NCBI GenBank assembly: GCA_016711875.1
Contig: JADJSD010000002.1
Location: 1-29,568, forward strand
Reading direction: 5' to 3'
DNA: 29,568 bases
DNA from: Betaproteobacteria bacterium
Lineage (GTDB): Bacteria; Pseudomonadota; Gammaproteobacteria; Burkholderiales; Usitatibacteraceae
Under the pieces are notes generated by a model. That model did not search any database. It saw nothing but the letters and a program-made list of their open reading frames with translations, and was not told the DNA's origin. Within the stretch, counting starts at the first letter, position 1, and every line of letters begins with the position of its first letter. Positions 14,306-21,685 of this stretch are shown piece after piece. The translations under genes and the position numbers were made by a program.

Positions 14306-15310
14306 CTACTTCCCCTTCTTCTTCGCCTCGGCTTCCTTCGCCGCCTCGCGGTCGAAGGCGGCGCGGTTGAACGGCGTGCCGGTGGCCTCGGCCACCTGGC
14401 GCACGACGGCCCAGTCCTTCTTGTAGTCGACGGCCCAGAAGCGGTCGTCGCCGTTGAACTCCTTCGTCATCTCCGCCGTGAACTTGTACGCGGTGAAGCA
14501 TTCGCGGATCTTCGCGGCGAGGGCCGGCTCCAGGTCGTGGGCGTACGCGAAGGAGGAGGTGATGAACGGCGGGCTCACGTAGAGCTTGCGAAAGCCCTCC
14601 GCCTTCACCACGCCGCGCTTGCCCATGCGTGCGAGCACGTCGTCGGCGACGGCCGCCGCGTCGTAGTCGCCGCCGGCCACACCCTGGATCGACTGGTCGT
14701 GCTTGCCCGAGTAGAGGGGCTTGTAGTCCTGGTCCGGCACCAGGCCCACGGAAGGAAAGAGCGCGCGCGGTGCGAGGTTCCCGGAGTTGGACGAGGGCGA
14801 GACGTGCGCGACCTTCTTTCCCTTCAGGTCCGCCGGCTTCTGAAAGGGGCTGTCGGCCTTCACGATGAGCGCGATGTGGTAGGAGCGCGGTCCCGTCGCG
14901 TCGCCCTTCACCACGAAGGGGATGGCGCCCGCGAGGTTCACCGCGTAGCCGGTGCCGCCCGTGGAGAATCCCGCGATGTGCAGGCGCCCGGCGCGCATGG
15001 CCTCGATCTGCGCCGCGTTGGACTGCACCTGGTAGTAGACGACCTTCTTCTGCGTGCACGCCTGGAATTTCTCGAGGAAGTCCTTGAAGATGTTCTGGTA
15101 GACCGCCGGGTCCTCGATGGGCGTGTAGGTGAAGACGAGCGTCGAGGGGTTCTTGAACTTCTTCGGGTCCGTGGGCGGGTCGGCGAGCAGATCCTTGTCG
15201 GCGTCGCAATACAGGTCATCGAGTTCCCCGCGATGGGGGCAGGCCTGCGCGAAGGCGGCCGGGGCGAGTGCGGCGAGGACGAGGGCGGAAAGGGTTCGGG
15301 CGAGTCTCAT
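14306..15310 (-). CDS. PhnD-family ABC transporter binding protein (third SBP of the operon)
   Basis: The 334-residue periplasmic protein has a signal peptide cleaved near AAFAQ. An extension follows with C24, C35 and an acidic loop D36, D38, D40, D44, D48. The PhnD-type binding domain then starts at about STLVFTYTPIEDPAVYQ. Pocket motifs are YYQVQSNAAQIEAMRAGRLH, IAGFSTGGTGYAV and SPSSNSGNLAP at about 171-181, matching the STSG-type oxyanion loop of PhnD. A Lys/Glu/Ala-rich tail (AAKEAEAKKKGK) closes it. PhnD proteins bind phosphonate, phosphite or phosphate, but the ligand here is unproven. It is the last gene of the operon; its ATG overlaps the stop of the dehydrogenase gene. Its pocket resembles that of the protein at 19621-20643. 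Confidence 0.87.
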   Translation of the reverse strand: MRLARTLSALVLAALAPAAFAQACPHRGELDDLYCDADKDLLADPPTDPKKFKNPSTLVFTYTPIEDPAVYQNIFKDFLEKFQACTQKKVVYYQVQSNAAQIEAMRAGRLHIAGFSTGGTGYAVNLAGAIPFVVKGDATGPRSYHIALIVKADSPFQKPADLKGKKVAHVSPSSNSGNLAPRALFPSVGLVPDQDYKPLYSGKHDQSIQGVAGGDYDAAAVADDVLARMGKRGVVKAEGFRKLYVSPPFITSSFAYAHDLEPALAAKIRECFTAYKFTAEMTKEFNGDDRFWAVDYKKDWAVVRQVAEATGTPFNRAAFDREAAKEAEAKKKGK

Positions 15311-16218
15311 GATTTCTCCTTCGGGATGGCGTGGCCGCCGAAGCGGTTTCGCATCAGGGCGAGCACGCGGGCGGCGAAGTCGTCGCGCCCCTGGCTCGAG
15401 AATCGTTGCATCAGCGCGGCGCTGATCACGGGCGCGGGGATGCCGCGATCGATGGCTTCCTGTGCCGTCCACCGGCCCTCGCCCGAATCGGCGACGACCG
15501 GGGCGGCGGCCTCGAGCGCGGCCGCGTCGCCCAGGAATTCGCGCGAGAGCTCGAGCAGCCACGAGCGCACGACGCTTCCCTGCATCCAGGTGGCCGCGAT
15601 CGCGTCGAGGTCGAGGTCGAAGTCGGGGTGGTCCTTCAGGAGCGCGAAACCTTCCGCGTAGGCCTGCATGAGGCCGTACTCGATGCCGTTGTGGATCATC
15701 TTCACGTAGTGGCCCGCGCCCGTCGGGCCGCAGCGCAGCCATTGCCCCGGCCGCGGCGCCAGCGCCTCGAGGACGCGCCAGAGGGCGTCGATGTCCTTCT
15801 GCGCGCCGCCCAGCATGAGCGAATAGCCGCTCTCGAGCCCCCGGACGCCGCCGGAGACGCCGGCGTCCACGAAGCCGATGCCGAGCTCGGCGAAACGCGG
15901 CGCACGCGCCATGGTGACGCGATAGTGGCCGTTGGCGCCGTCGACGACGCGGTCGCCCTCGGCCAGCGTGGCCGCCAGCTGATCGAGGAGCCGCGCCGTC
16001 TCCACGCCCGCGGGCAGCATGCACCAGACGATGCGCGGACCCTTCAGCGCGAGCAGCATCGCGTCGATCGAGAAGGCCGGCTGGAAGCCCGCCTCGCCGG
16101 CGAGCGGCTCGGCCATGGCCGGGTTCGCGTCGTAGCCGACCACGTGGATGTCGGCGCGGCACAGGCGCCGCGCGATGTTGGCGCCCATCTTGCCCAGCCC
16201 GACGATGCCCACTTGCAT
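15307..16218 (-). CDS. gnd: 6-phosphogluconate dehydrogenase-like (short, YqeC-type)
   Basis: The 303-residue protein belongs to the short decarboxylating 6-phosphogluconate dehydrogenase group. The N-terminal Rossmann motif is GLGKMGANIARRL (G7, G9, G12). VDAGVSGGVRGLESGYSLML gives the substrate loop S122-G123-G124. GAGHYVKMIHNGIEYGLMQA carries the catalytic Lys173, Asn177 and Glu180 at the spacing known from the sheep enzyme (Lys183/Glu190). The usual GGNS segment is GANG here (Asn96 kept), a change in the substrate phosphate or carboxylate region. It overlaps the downstream SBP gene by ATGA and follows the second permease by 9 bases, so it is an integral part of the transport operon. The true substrate may be 6-phosphogluconate or a related hydroxyacid. 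Confidence 0.85.
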   Translation of the reverse strand: MQVGIVGLGKMGANIARRLCRADIHVVGYDANPAMAEPLAGEAGFQPAFSIDAMLLALKGPRIVWCMLPAGVETARLLDQLAATLAEGDRVVDGANGHYRVTMARAPRFAELGIGFVDAGVSGGVRGLESGYSLMLGGAQKDIDALWRVLEALAPRPGQWLRCGPTGAGHYVKMIHNGIEYGLMQAYAEGFALLKDHPDFDLDLDAIAATWMQGSVVRSWLLELSREFLGDAAALEAAAPVVADSGEGRWTAQEAIDRGIPAPVISAALMQRFSSQGRDDFAARVLALMRNRFGGHAIPKEKS

Positions 16219-16227
16219 GGCGTTCCC

Positions 16228-17037
16228 CTAGAGGATTTTCTTGCGGATCTGCGTGACGATGATCTCGGCGACGACGACCACGGAGAAGATCGAGAAAAGG
16301 ACCATGGCGACGCGGTCCCACTGGAAGAGGTTGAGCGCCGTGTCGAGCGCCATGCCGATGCCGCCGGCGCCCACCAGGCCCAGCACGGCCGACTCGCGCA
16401 CGTTGATGTCCCAGCGGAAGAGGGCGATGGACCAGAAGGCCGGCTTCACCTGCGGCCAGTAGCCCCAGGCGAGGCGCGAGCTCCACGGGGCGCCCGTCGC
16501 CTCGAGCGCCTCGATCGTTCCGCGGTTCGATTCCTCCAGCGCCTCGCCGAAGAGCTTGCCCACGAAACCCACGGAACGGAAGGCGATGGCGAGCGTGCCC
16601 GCGAGCGCGCCCGGCCCGAACACGGCCACGAAGAGCAGTGCCCACACGAGGGAGTTGACCGAACGGCTGGAGACCAGCACGAGCTTGGCGAGGTAGTTCA
16701 CGACGCGGTTGGGCACGACGTTGTTCGCCGCCATGAGGCCCACCGGCAGCGCCATCACCAGCGCGATGAGGGTGCCGAGCGTCGCGATGTGCAGCGTCTC
16801 CACCAGGGCCTCGTGCACGCCCTTGGGGTAATGGCTCCATGCGATGGGCCACATGCGCTCGAGGAGATCGCGCATCTGCTCCGGCGCGTCGTAAAGGAAC
16901 TCCGGGATGACCTCGACCGTGCGCGCCGACAGCACGATGGCGACGACCAGCGTGAGGTACACCGCGAAGCGCGCGAGCCGCTGGCGCGGCGTGAACCGCC
17001 GCCACCTTCTTTGCTCGATCGAGGCGGTGGCGCTCAT
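16228..17037 (-). CDS. phnE: PhnE-type ABC permease 2
   Basis: The 269-residue membrane protein has an N-terminal helix (RFAVYLTLVVAIVLSARTVE), then HEALVETLHIATLGTLIALV and further helices, ending IFSVVVVAEIIVTQIRKKIL. The ATPase-docking EAA-like loop is EALEATGAPWSSRLAWGYWP. The downstream RESAVLGLVGAGGIGMALD segment is conserved in PhnE permeases. It probably forms a heterodimer with the preceding permease (17034-17840), whose stop overlaps its start (ATGA). The frame is intact. Confidence 0.9.
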   Translation of the reverse strand: MSATASIEQRRWRRFTPRQRLARFAVYLTLVVAIVLSARTVEVIPEFLYDAPEQMRDLLERMWPIAWSHYPKGVHEALVETLHIATLGTLIALVMALPVGLMAANNVVPNRVVNYLAKLVLVSSRSVNSLVWALLFVAVFGPGALAGTLAIAFRSVGFVGKLFGEALEESNRGTIEALEATGAPWSSRLAWGYWPQVKPAFWSIALFRWDINVRESAVLGLVGAGGIGMALDTALNLFQWDRVAMVLFSIFSVVVVAEIIVTQIRKKIL

Positions 17038-17840
17038 TCGCCGTCCACCTTGCCCTTTTCGAGGAACACCCCGCGCACCCAGGTGGCGAGCACCTCGCCC
17101 GCCATGATCATCGCGATGATCGACAGCAGGATGGCCGCGACGAAGTCGTAGTCGAAGCGCTGGAAGGCCGAGAAGAGCGTGCCGCCGATGCCGCCGGCGC
17201 CGACGATGCCCACCATCGTGGAATTGCGCAGGTTGGAATCGAGCTGGTAGGTGGCGAAGCCGATGAAGCGGCCGAACACCTGCGGCAGCACGCCGAAGAG
17301 GATCACGTTCATGAACGAGGCGCCCGTGGCGCGCACGGCCTCCACCTGCTTGAGCGAGATTTCCTCGATGGCCTCCGCGAAGAGCTTGCCGATGAACCCG
17401 ATGGAGGCGACGACCAGCGCGCAGATGCCGGCGAGCGCGCCGAATCCCACCGCCTTCACGAAGATGATCGCGACGATGACGGGGTGGAAGGACCGGGCCG
17501 CGGCGATGATCGCGCGGGCGGGCCAGGTGGCCCACACCGGCATCAGGTTCCTCGCGGCGAAGAGCCCGATGGGCAGCGACAGCAGGATGCCCATCGACGA
17601 GGCGAGGATCGCGATCTCGAGCGATTCGATGAGGCCCTTGGCGAGCGAGTCGGGCTGCGCGATCCGGGGCGGCAGCATGCGCCCGATGAAGCGCGCGCCG
17701 TTGTCCAGGCCGGTGACGAAGCGATCCCAGCTGAAGTCGAGCCGGCCGAGCGCGTAGATCACGTAGGCGGCGAGGACCAGCCAGCCGATGCGCGCCCACC
17801 AATTGGGCGGGAAGGCGAGGCGGCGTTCGGGGGCGTTCAG
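17034..17840 (-). CDS. phnE: PhnE-type ABC permease 1 (start uncertain)
   Basis: The protein has five or six membrane helices, the EAA loop EAVRATGASFMNVILFGVLP and the PhnE signature LRNSTMVGIVGAGGIGGTLF. The only conventional start in frame is the GTG at 17762, which would cut off the first helix. The frame stays open upstream through LAFPPNWWARIGWLVLAAYV, and a CTG at 17840, followed by NAPERR, gives 268 residues, almost the same as permease 2 (269). I therefore prefer 17840, 11 bases after the ATPase stop. Either a CTG start or a single base error in an ATG, GTG or TTG is implied. It overlaps permease 2 by ATGA. Confidence 0.82.
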   Translation of the reverse strand: MNAPERRLAFPPNWWARIGWLVLAAYVIYALGRLDFSWDRFVTGLDNGARFIGRMLPPRIAQPDSLAKGLIESLEIAILASSMGILLSLPIGLFAARNLMPVWATWPARAIIAAARSFHPVIVAIIFVKAVGFGALAGICALVVASIGFIGKLFAEAIEEISLKQVEAVRATGASFMNVILFGVLPQVFGRFIGFATYQLDSNLRNSTMVGIVGAGGIGGTLFSAFQRFDYDFVAAILLSIIAMIMAGEVLATWVRGVFLEKGKVDGE

Positions 17841-17850
17841 CCCTGGGGGC

Positions 17851-18621
17851 TCATCCGGCCAGCCAGGATTCGCCGCCGTAGATCGTCTTCAGCACGTCGT
17901 CCGTGAGGCCGTCCGGGGGCCCGTCGTAGACGATCCTCCCGCCGGACATGCCCACGATGCGGTCGGCGAACCGCTTGGCGAGTTCCACGTCGTGCATGTT
18001 CACGATGACCGGGATGCCGTGCTCGCGGCCCAAGTCGCGCATGATCCCCATGATCTCGACGGACGTCTTGGGGTCGAGGGAGGAGGTCGGCTCGTCGGCG
18101 AGCAGGAGTTTCGGGCGCTGCATCACGGCGCGCGCGATGCCCACGCGCTGGCGCTGGCCGCCCGAGAGCGCGTCGGCGCGCTGGTTGGCGAAACTGCCCA
18201 GGCCCACCTGGTCCAGCAGGGCGAAGGCGCGGTCGATGTCCTCCTGCGGGAAGCGCCGCAACCAGGCCTTGAAGGCGGGCGTGTAGCCCAGGCGCCCCGA
18301 CAGGAGGTTCTCCATCACGGAGAGGCGCTCGACGAGGTTGTATTCCTGGAAGACCATGCCGATCTCGCGGCGCGCCTCGCGCAGGGCCCGGCCCTTGAGC
18401 GGGGCGATGTCGCGGCCCCCGAAGTGGATCTGGCCGGCCGTCGGCTCCACGAGCCGGTTCACGCAGCGAAGCAGCGTGGACTTGCCCGTGCCCGAGGGGC
18501 CGATGACGGCCGAGAGGCCGGAGGCCGCGAAGTCGATCGTGATGCCGTCGAGGACCTTCTTGCCGCGGACGTATTCCTTGACGAGGCCGCGGACGGACAG
18601 GGCAGTCGATGCCGCGTTCAT
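17851..18621 (-). CDS. phnC: PhnC-type ABC transporter ATP-binding protein
   Basis: The 256-residue ATPase has Walker A GPSGTGKST at residues 41-49, Q-loop at FQEYNLVERLSV (about 91), signature LSGGQ at 152-156, Walker B LLLADEP at 172-178 and switch His210. The Q-loop region 'FQEYNLVERLSVMENLLSGR' and 'YTPAFKAWLRRFPQEDIDRA' are characteristic of the PhnC subfamily. It powers the two PhnE-type permeases that follow. Its ATG overlaps the stop of the upstream binding-protein gene (ATGA). It is the only ATPase in the operon, so all three binding proteins presumably feed one membrane complex. Confidence 0.93.
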   Translation of the reverse strand: MNAASTALSVRGLVKEYVRGKKVLDGITIDFAASGLSAVIGPSGTGKSTLLRCVNRLVEPTAGQIHFGGRDIAPLKGRALREARREIGMVFQEYNLVERLSVMENLLSGRLGYTPAFKAWLRRFPQEDIDRAFALLDQVGLGSFANQRADALSGGQRQRVGIARAVMQRPKLLLADEPTSSLDPKTSVEIMGIMRDLGREHGIPVIVNMHDVELAKRFADRIVGMSGGRIVYDGPPDGLTDDVLKTIYGGESWLAG

Positions 18622-19613
18622 TTCTTCGACGCCTCGGCCCGCGCCTTTTCCTTGTCGAACGCGGTCCGGTTGAAGCTCTGGCCGCTTTCCTTCGCGACGC
18701 GGCGCACGAGTTCCCAGTCCTTCCTGTAGTCGATGGGCAGCCAGCGGTCCGCGCCCTGGAAGCCCTTCTGCATCTCGGGCGGGTAGCGGAACGCGTAGGT
18801 GCACTCGCGGATCTTCTTCTCGAGGGCCGGCGCCAGGTCGTGGACCATCGAAAGCCCGCCGGGGGCGAAGTTGGCGCTCTTCCAGATGACGCGGAAGTCG
18901 TCCGCCTTCACCACGCCCCGCTCGGCCATGCGCACGAGGATGTCGTGGGCGATGGGCGCGGCATCGTAGTCGCCGGCCGCGACGCCCGAGATGGAGTTCT
19001 CGTGCTTGCCGGAGAAGAGCGGCTTGTAGTCCTTGTCGGGCACGAGGCCTTCCGCGGCGAATAGCGCCCGCGGAGCGAGGTTTCCCGAGTTGGACGAGGG
19101 TGTCGTGTGCGCGACGCGCTTGCCCTTCAGGTCCGAAAGCTTCTGGAAGGGGCTGTCCTTCCTCACGATCATCCAGAGCTGGTAACCCTGGGGTCCGTTC
19201 GCGTCCCCCCGGATGCCGAGCGGGTGGGCCCCCGCGACGTTCACGGCGAAGGCGGTGTCGCCCGAGGACATCGTGCCCAGGTGCATGCGGCCGGCGCGCA
19301 TCGCCTCGATGGCGGCGGCGCTCGAGTAGACGTCGTAGTAGCGGACCTTCCTCCCGGTGCAGCTCGCCAGGTGGTCGACGAACGGCTGCATCAGCTTGTT
19401 GAAGACGGCCGGGTCGTCGAGCGGCGAATTGGTGAAGAAGAGCGTGTCGGGGTTCTTGAGCTTCGACGCGTCCTTCGGCGGGTCGGCGAGGAGGTCGCCG
19501 TCCGCGTCGCAGTAGATCGTGTCGAGGTCGCCACGTTGGGGGCAGGCGTCCTGCCCCAGGGCGGGGAAAGCCGCCGCGACGATCACCGCCGCGGCGAGTG
19601 CGCGCACCGTCAT
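18618..19613 (-). CDS. PhnD-family ABC transporter binding protein (second SBP, divergent pocket)
   Basis: The 331-residue periplasmic protein has a signal peptide ending near PALGQ and the same extension as its paralogues: C24, C35, and the acidic loop D36, D38, D40, D44, D48 (YCDADGDLLADPPKD). The binding-domain oxyanion loop TPSSNSGNLAP is kept. Other pocket segments differ from both paralogues: YYDVYSSAAAIEAM replaces the YQVQSNAA type, GTMSSGDTAF replaces GGFSTGPTAF, and GGLSMVHDLAPA replaces SSFAYAHDLEPA. This suggests a different ligand or a different role within the same importer. It begins 7 bases after the first SBP gene, and its stop overlaps the start of the ATPase gene. Confidence 0.87.
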   Translation of the reverse strand: MTVRALAAAVIVAAAFPALGQDACPQRGDLDTIYCDADGDLLADPPKDASKLKNPDTLFFTNSPLDDPAVFNKLMQPFVDHLASCTGRKVRYYDVYSSAAAIEAMRAGRMHLGTMSSGDTAFAVNVAGAHPLGIRGDANGPQGYQLWMIVRKDSPFQKLSDLKGKRVAHTTPSSNSGNLAPRALFAAEGLVPDKDYKPLFSGKHENSISGVAAGDYDAAPIAHDILVRMAERGVVKADDFRVIWKSANFAPGGLSMVHDLAPALEKKIRECTYAFRYPPEMQKGFQGADRWLPIDYRKDWELVRRVAKESGQSFNRTAFDKEKARAEASKK

Positions 19614-19620
19614 CGCGGCG

Positions 19621-20643
19621 CTACTTCTTCTTCGCTTCGGCGGCCTTCTTGCGGGCTTCTTCCTCGCGCTTGCTTTCCTTGGCGTAGGCCTCGCTGTTGA
19701 ACTTCTCGCCGCCGCCCTCGGCCACCTGGCGCACGACCGCCCAGTGCTCCTTGAAGTTGATCGGGTAGAAGCGGTCCGCGCCGTCGAACGCCTTCTTCAT
19801 CTCGTCCGTATAGCGGTAGTCGTAGAAGCACTTGAGCATCCTGTCGCGGAAGGCGGGCTCCAGGTCGTGCGCGTAGGCGAACGAGGAGGTCGGGAACTTC
19901 GCGCTGCGGTAGATCACGCGGAAGTCGTCTTCCTTGACCTGGCCGCGCGTGGCCATGCGGTGGAACACGTCCGAGGCGACGGCGGCCGCGTCGTAGTCGC
20001 CGGAATTCACGCCGAGCACCGACTGGTCGTGCTTGCCCGAGAAGACGATCTTGTAGTCCTTTTCCGGGGTGAGGCCTTCCTTCGGGAAGAGGGCCATGGG
20101 CGCCATGTGGCCGGAATTGGACGACGGCGAGGTATGGGCGAGCTTCTTGCCCTTCAGGTCCGTGAGCTTCTGGAAGGGGCTCGACTTCTTCACGATGACG
20201 ATGAGGTTGTAGCCCTGGAAATCCTTTTCGTAGCCCTTGATGGCGAACGGCACGGCGCCGGCGATGTTCACGGCGAAGGCCGTGGGGCCGGTGGAGAAGC
20301 CGCCCACGTGCAGGCGACCGGAGCGCATGGCCTCGATCTCGGCCGCGTTCGACTGCACCTGGTAGAACACGACCTTCTTGCCCATGCATTGCGCCAGGTG
20401 GTCTGTGAAGGGCTTGAAGACCTTCTCGTACACCGCGGGGTCTTCCACCGGGGTGTAGGTGAAGACGATGGTGTTCGGCGTCTTGAGCTTCTTCGGATCC
20501 TTGGGGGTATCGGCGACGAGGTCCGCGTTCTCGTCGCAGTACATCGGGTCGAGGTCGCCCCGGCTCTTGCACTCCTGGGCGACGGCGGCGAACGGCAGGG
20601 TGAGGGCGGCGGCGATCGCGGCCGCGCGGATGATGGCTTGCAT
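19621..20643 (-). CDS. PhnD-family ABC transporter binding protein (first SBP)
   Basis: This is the first gene of the operon, with AGGAG seven bases before the ATG. The 340-residue product has a signal peptide cleaved near FAAVAQ, then C25 and C36, and an acidic loop D37, N39, D41, D45, D49. The PhnD-type domain includes TIVFTYTPVEDPAVYEKVF, VFYQVQSNAAEIEAMRSGRL, GGFSTGPTAFAV and TSPSSNSGHMAP. The tail is a charged Lys/Glu/Ala segment (EEARKKAAEAKKK). Its pocket is closest to that of the SBP at 14306-15310. Three SBP genes for one ATPase and permease pair is unusual. No phosphonate C-P lyase, phosphonatase or phosphite dehydrogenase gene is nearby, so the ligand is left open. Confidence 0.88.
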   Translation of the reverse strand: MQAIIRAAAIAAALTLPFAAVAQECKSRGDLDPMYCDENADLVADTPKDPKKLKTPNTIVFTYTPVEDPAVYEKVFKPFTDHLAQCMGKKVVFYQVQSNAAEIEAMRSGRLHVGGFSTGPTAFAVNIAGAVPFAIKGYEKDFQGYNLIVIVKKSSPFQKLTDLKGKKLAHTSPSSNSGHMAPMALFPKEGLTPEKDYKIVFSGKHDQSVLGVNSGDYDAAAVASDVFHRMATRGQVKEDDFRVIYRSAKFPTSSFAYAHDLEPAFRDRMLKCFYDYRYTDEMKKAFDGADRFYPINFKEHWAVVRQVAEGGGEKFNSEAYAKESKREEEARKKAAEAKKK

Positions 20644-20761
20644 GGGACAGCTCCTCTCGTGGCGAGTTGGTTTTATGACGAAATTGTGACAGCAATTGCC
20701 CGCCCCGAACAGGGAGCGCCGGAGGGTAGAATCGATCCCGATCCCCTCACCGGAGCCTCGA
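20644..20761. promoter_or_regulatory. Divergent promoter region, transporter operon / TraB-like gene
   Basis: This 118-bp gap holds the control signals for two divergent transcripts. Rightward, GGTAGAAT (TAGAAT at 20727-20732) is a likely -10 for the TraB-like gene. Leftward, an AT-richer stretch (20669-20700, containing TTGCTGTCACAATTTCGTCA on the minus strand) precedes the AGGAG of the first SBP gene. I could not place a well-spaced -35/-10 pair for it. No clear operator palindrome is seen. Confidence 0.4.
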
Positions 20762-21685
20762 TTGATCCGCCACGCCTTTGCCGCGCTCGCCGCGTGCCTG
20801 GCCCTGCCCGCTTCGGCGCAGGTCCCGGCCGCGCCCTCGGCGCCCGCCACGCCCGCCACCGCATCCCCCACCGCCCGCCAATACCTCTGGGAAGTGGCCT
20901 CGCTCACCAACCGCATCTACCTCTACGGTACCGTGCACGCCGGCAAGCCGGGCTTCTTCCCGTTGCCCGCCGTGGTCGACAAGGCCTTTGCCGAATCGAA
21001 GGTGGTCGCCGTCGAGGCGGACATCACGGACGCGGCGGCGATGACCCGCAGCGCGAAGACGATGGTCTACGAGCCGCCGGCCAGCCTGGACAAGGCGGTG
21101 CCCAAGGCCACCTGGGATCGCATCCAGAAGCAGTCCGCGCGCCTGGGCCTGCCCGCCCCGCAGGTCGCGATGCTCAAGCCCTTCATGGCGGGCACGCTGC
21201 TCGCCTTCGCCGAGTGGAGCAAGCTCGGTTACCTGCCGCAGTTCGGCGTGGACCTGCATCTCATCAATCGCGCGAAGGAGGAAGGCAAGAAGCTGGTGGA
21301 ACTCGAAGGCGGCGACGCGCAGACGGCCGTCATCGAGTCCCTCACGCCGGCCGAGACGCTCGCCTCGCTCGAGGGCACGCTGAACGCGCTCGAAAGCGGC
21401 CTGGTGCGCGAGCAGATCACCGGCATGGTGAACGCCTGGCAGGCGGGCGACCCCGCGCTGCTGCTGGAGGTCGCGCGCAAGTACAACGACAGCATCCCGG
21501 GCGCCGCGGCGATCGAGGAAAAGTTCATCTGGTCGCGCCACGACGCCATGGCCGGGAAGATCGGCCGCATGCTGCTCGAGTCGAAGGAGCGCCATTTCGT
21601 CGCCGTCGGCGCCCTTCACCTCGCCGGGCCGAAGGGCCTCGTCGAGATGCTGAAGAAGCGCGGCTTCGTCGTGAGGCAGCTGTGA
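20762..21685 (+). CDS. TraB/GumN family protein
   Basis: The frame uses a TTG at 20762, directly before a signal peptide (IRHAFAALAACLALPASAQ). An ATG further upstream at 20696 would put 22 extra residues before the signal, so TTG is preferred, giving 307 residues. Family motifs are LWEVASLTNRIYLYGTVHAG near the start (paired with the C-terminal His), GVDLHLINRAKEEGKKLVEL mid-protein, and HFVAVGALHLAGPKGLVEML at the end. TraB/GumN proteins have a Tiki-like fold in which conserved Glu and His residues could form a metalloprotease site; bacterial roles are mostly unknown. Its stop overlaps the GTG start of the next gene. Confidence 0.87.
   Translation: MIRHAFAALAACLALPASAQVPAAPSAPATPATASPTARQYLWEVASLTNRIYLYGTVHAGKPGFFPLPAVVDKAFAESKVVAVEADITDAAAMTRSAKTMVYEPPASLDKAVPKATWDRIQKQSARLGLPAPQVAMLKPFMAGTLLAFAEWSKLGYLPQFGVDLHLINRAKEEGKKLVELEGGDAQTAVIESLTPAETLASLEGTLNALESGLVREQITGMVNAWQAGDPALLLEVARKYNDSIPGAAAIEEKFIWSRHDAMAGKIGRMLLESKERHFVAVGALHLAGPKGLVEMLKKRGFVVRQL

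Noticed and set aside
15331..17151. Long plus-strand open frame of about 606 codons opposite the dehydrogenase and permease genes
   Set aside because: Same reason: low-complexity His/Arg/Asp-rich translation antisense to clear family members.
14306..20643. Phosphonate degradation cluster
   Set aside because: The transporter parts are PhnCDE-like, but no phnG-M, phnX/phnW or ptxD-type gene is present, so the ligand cannot be called phosphonate.
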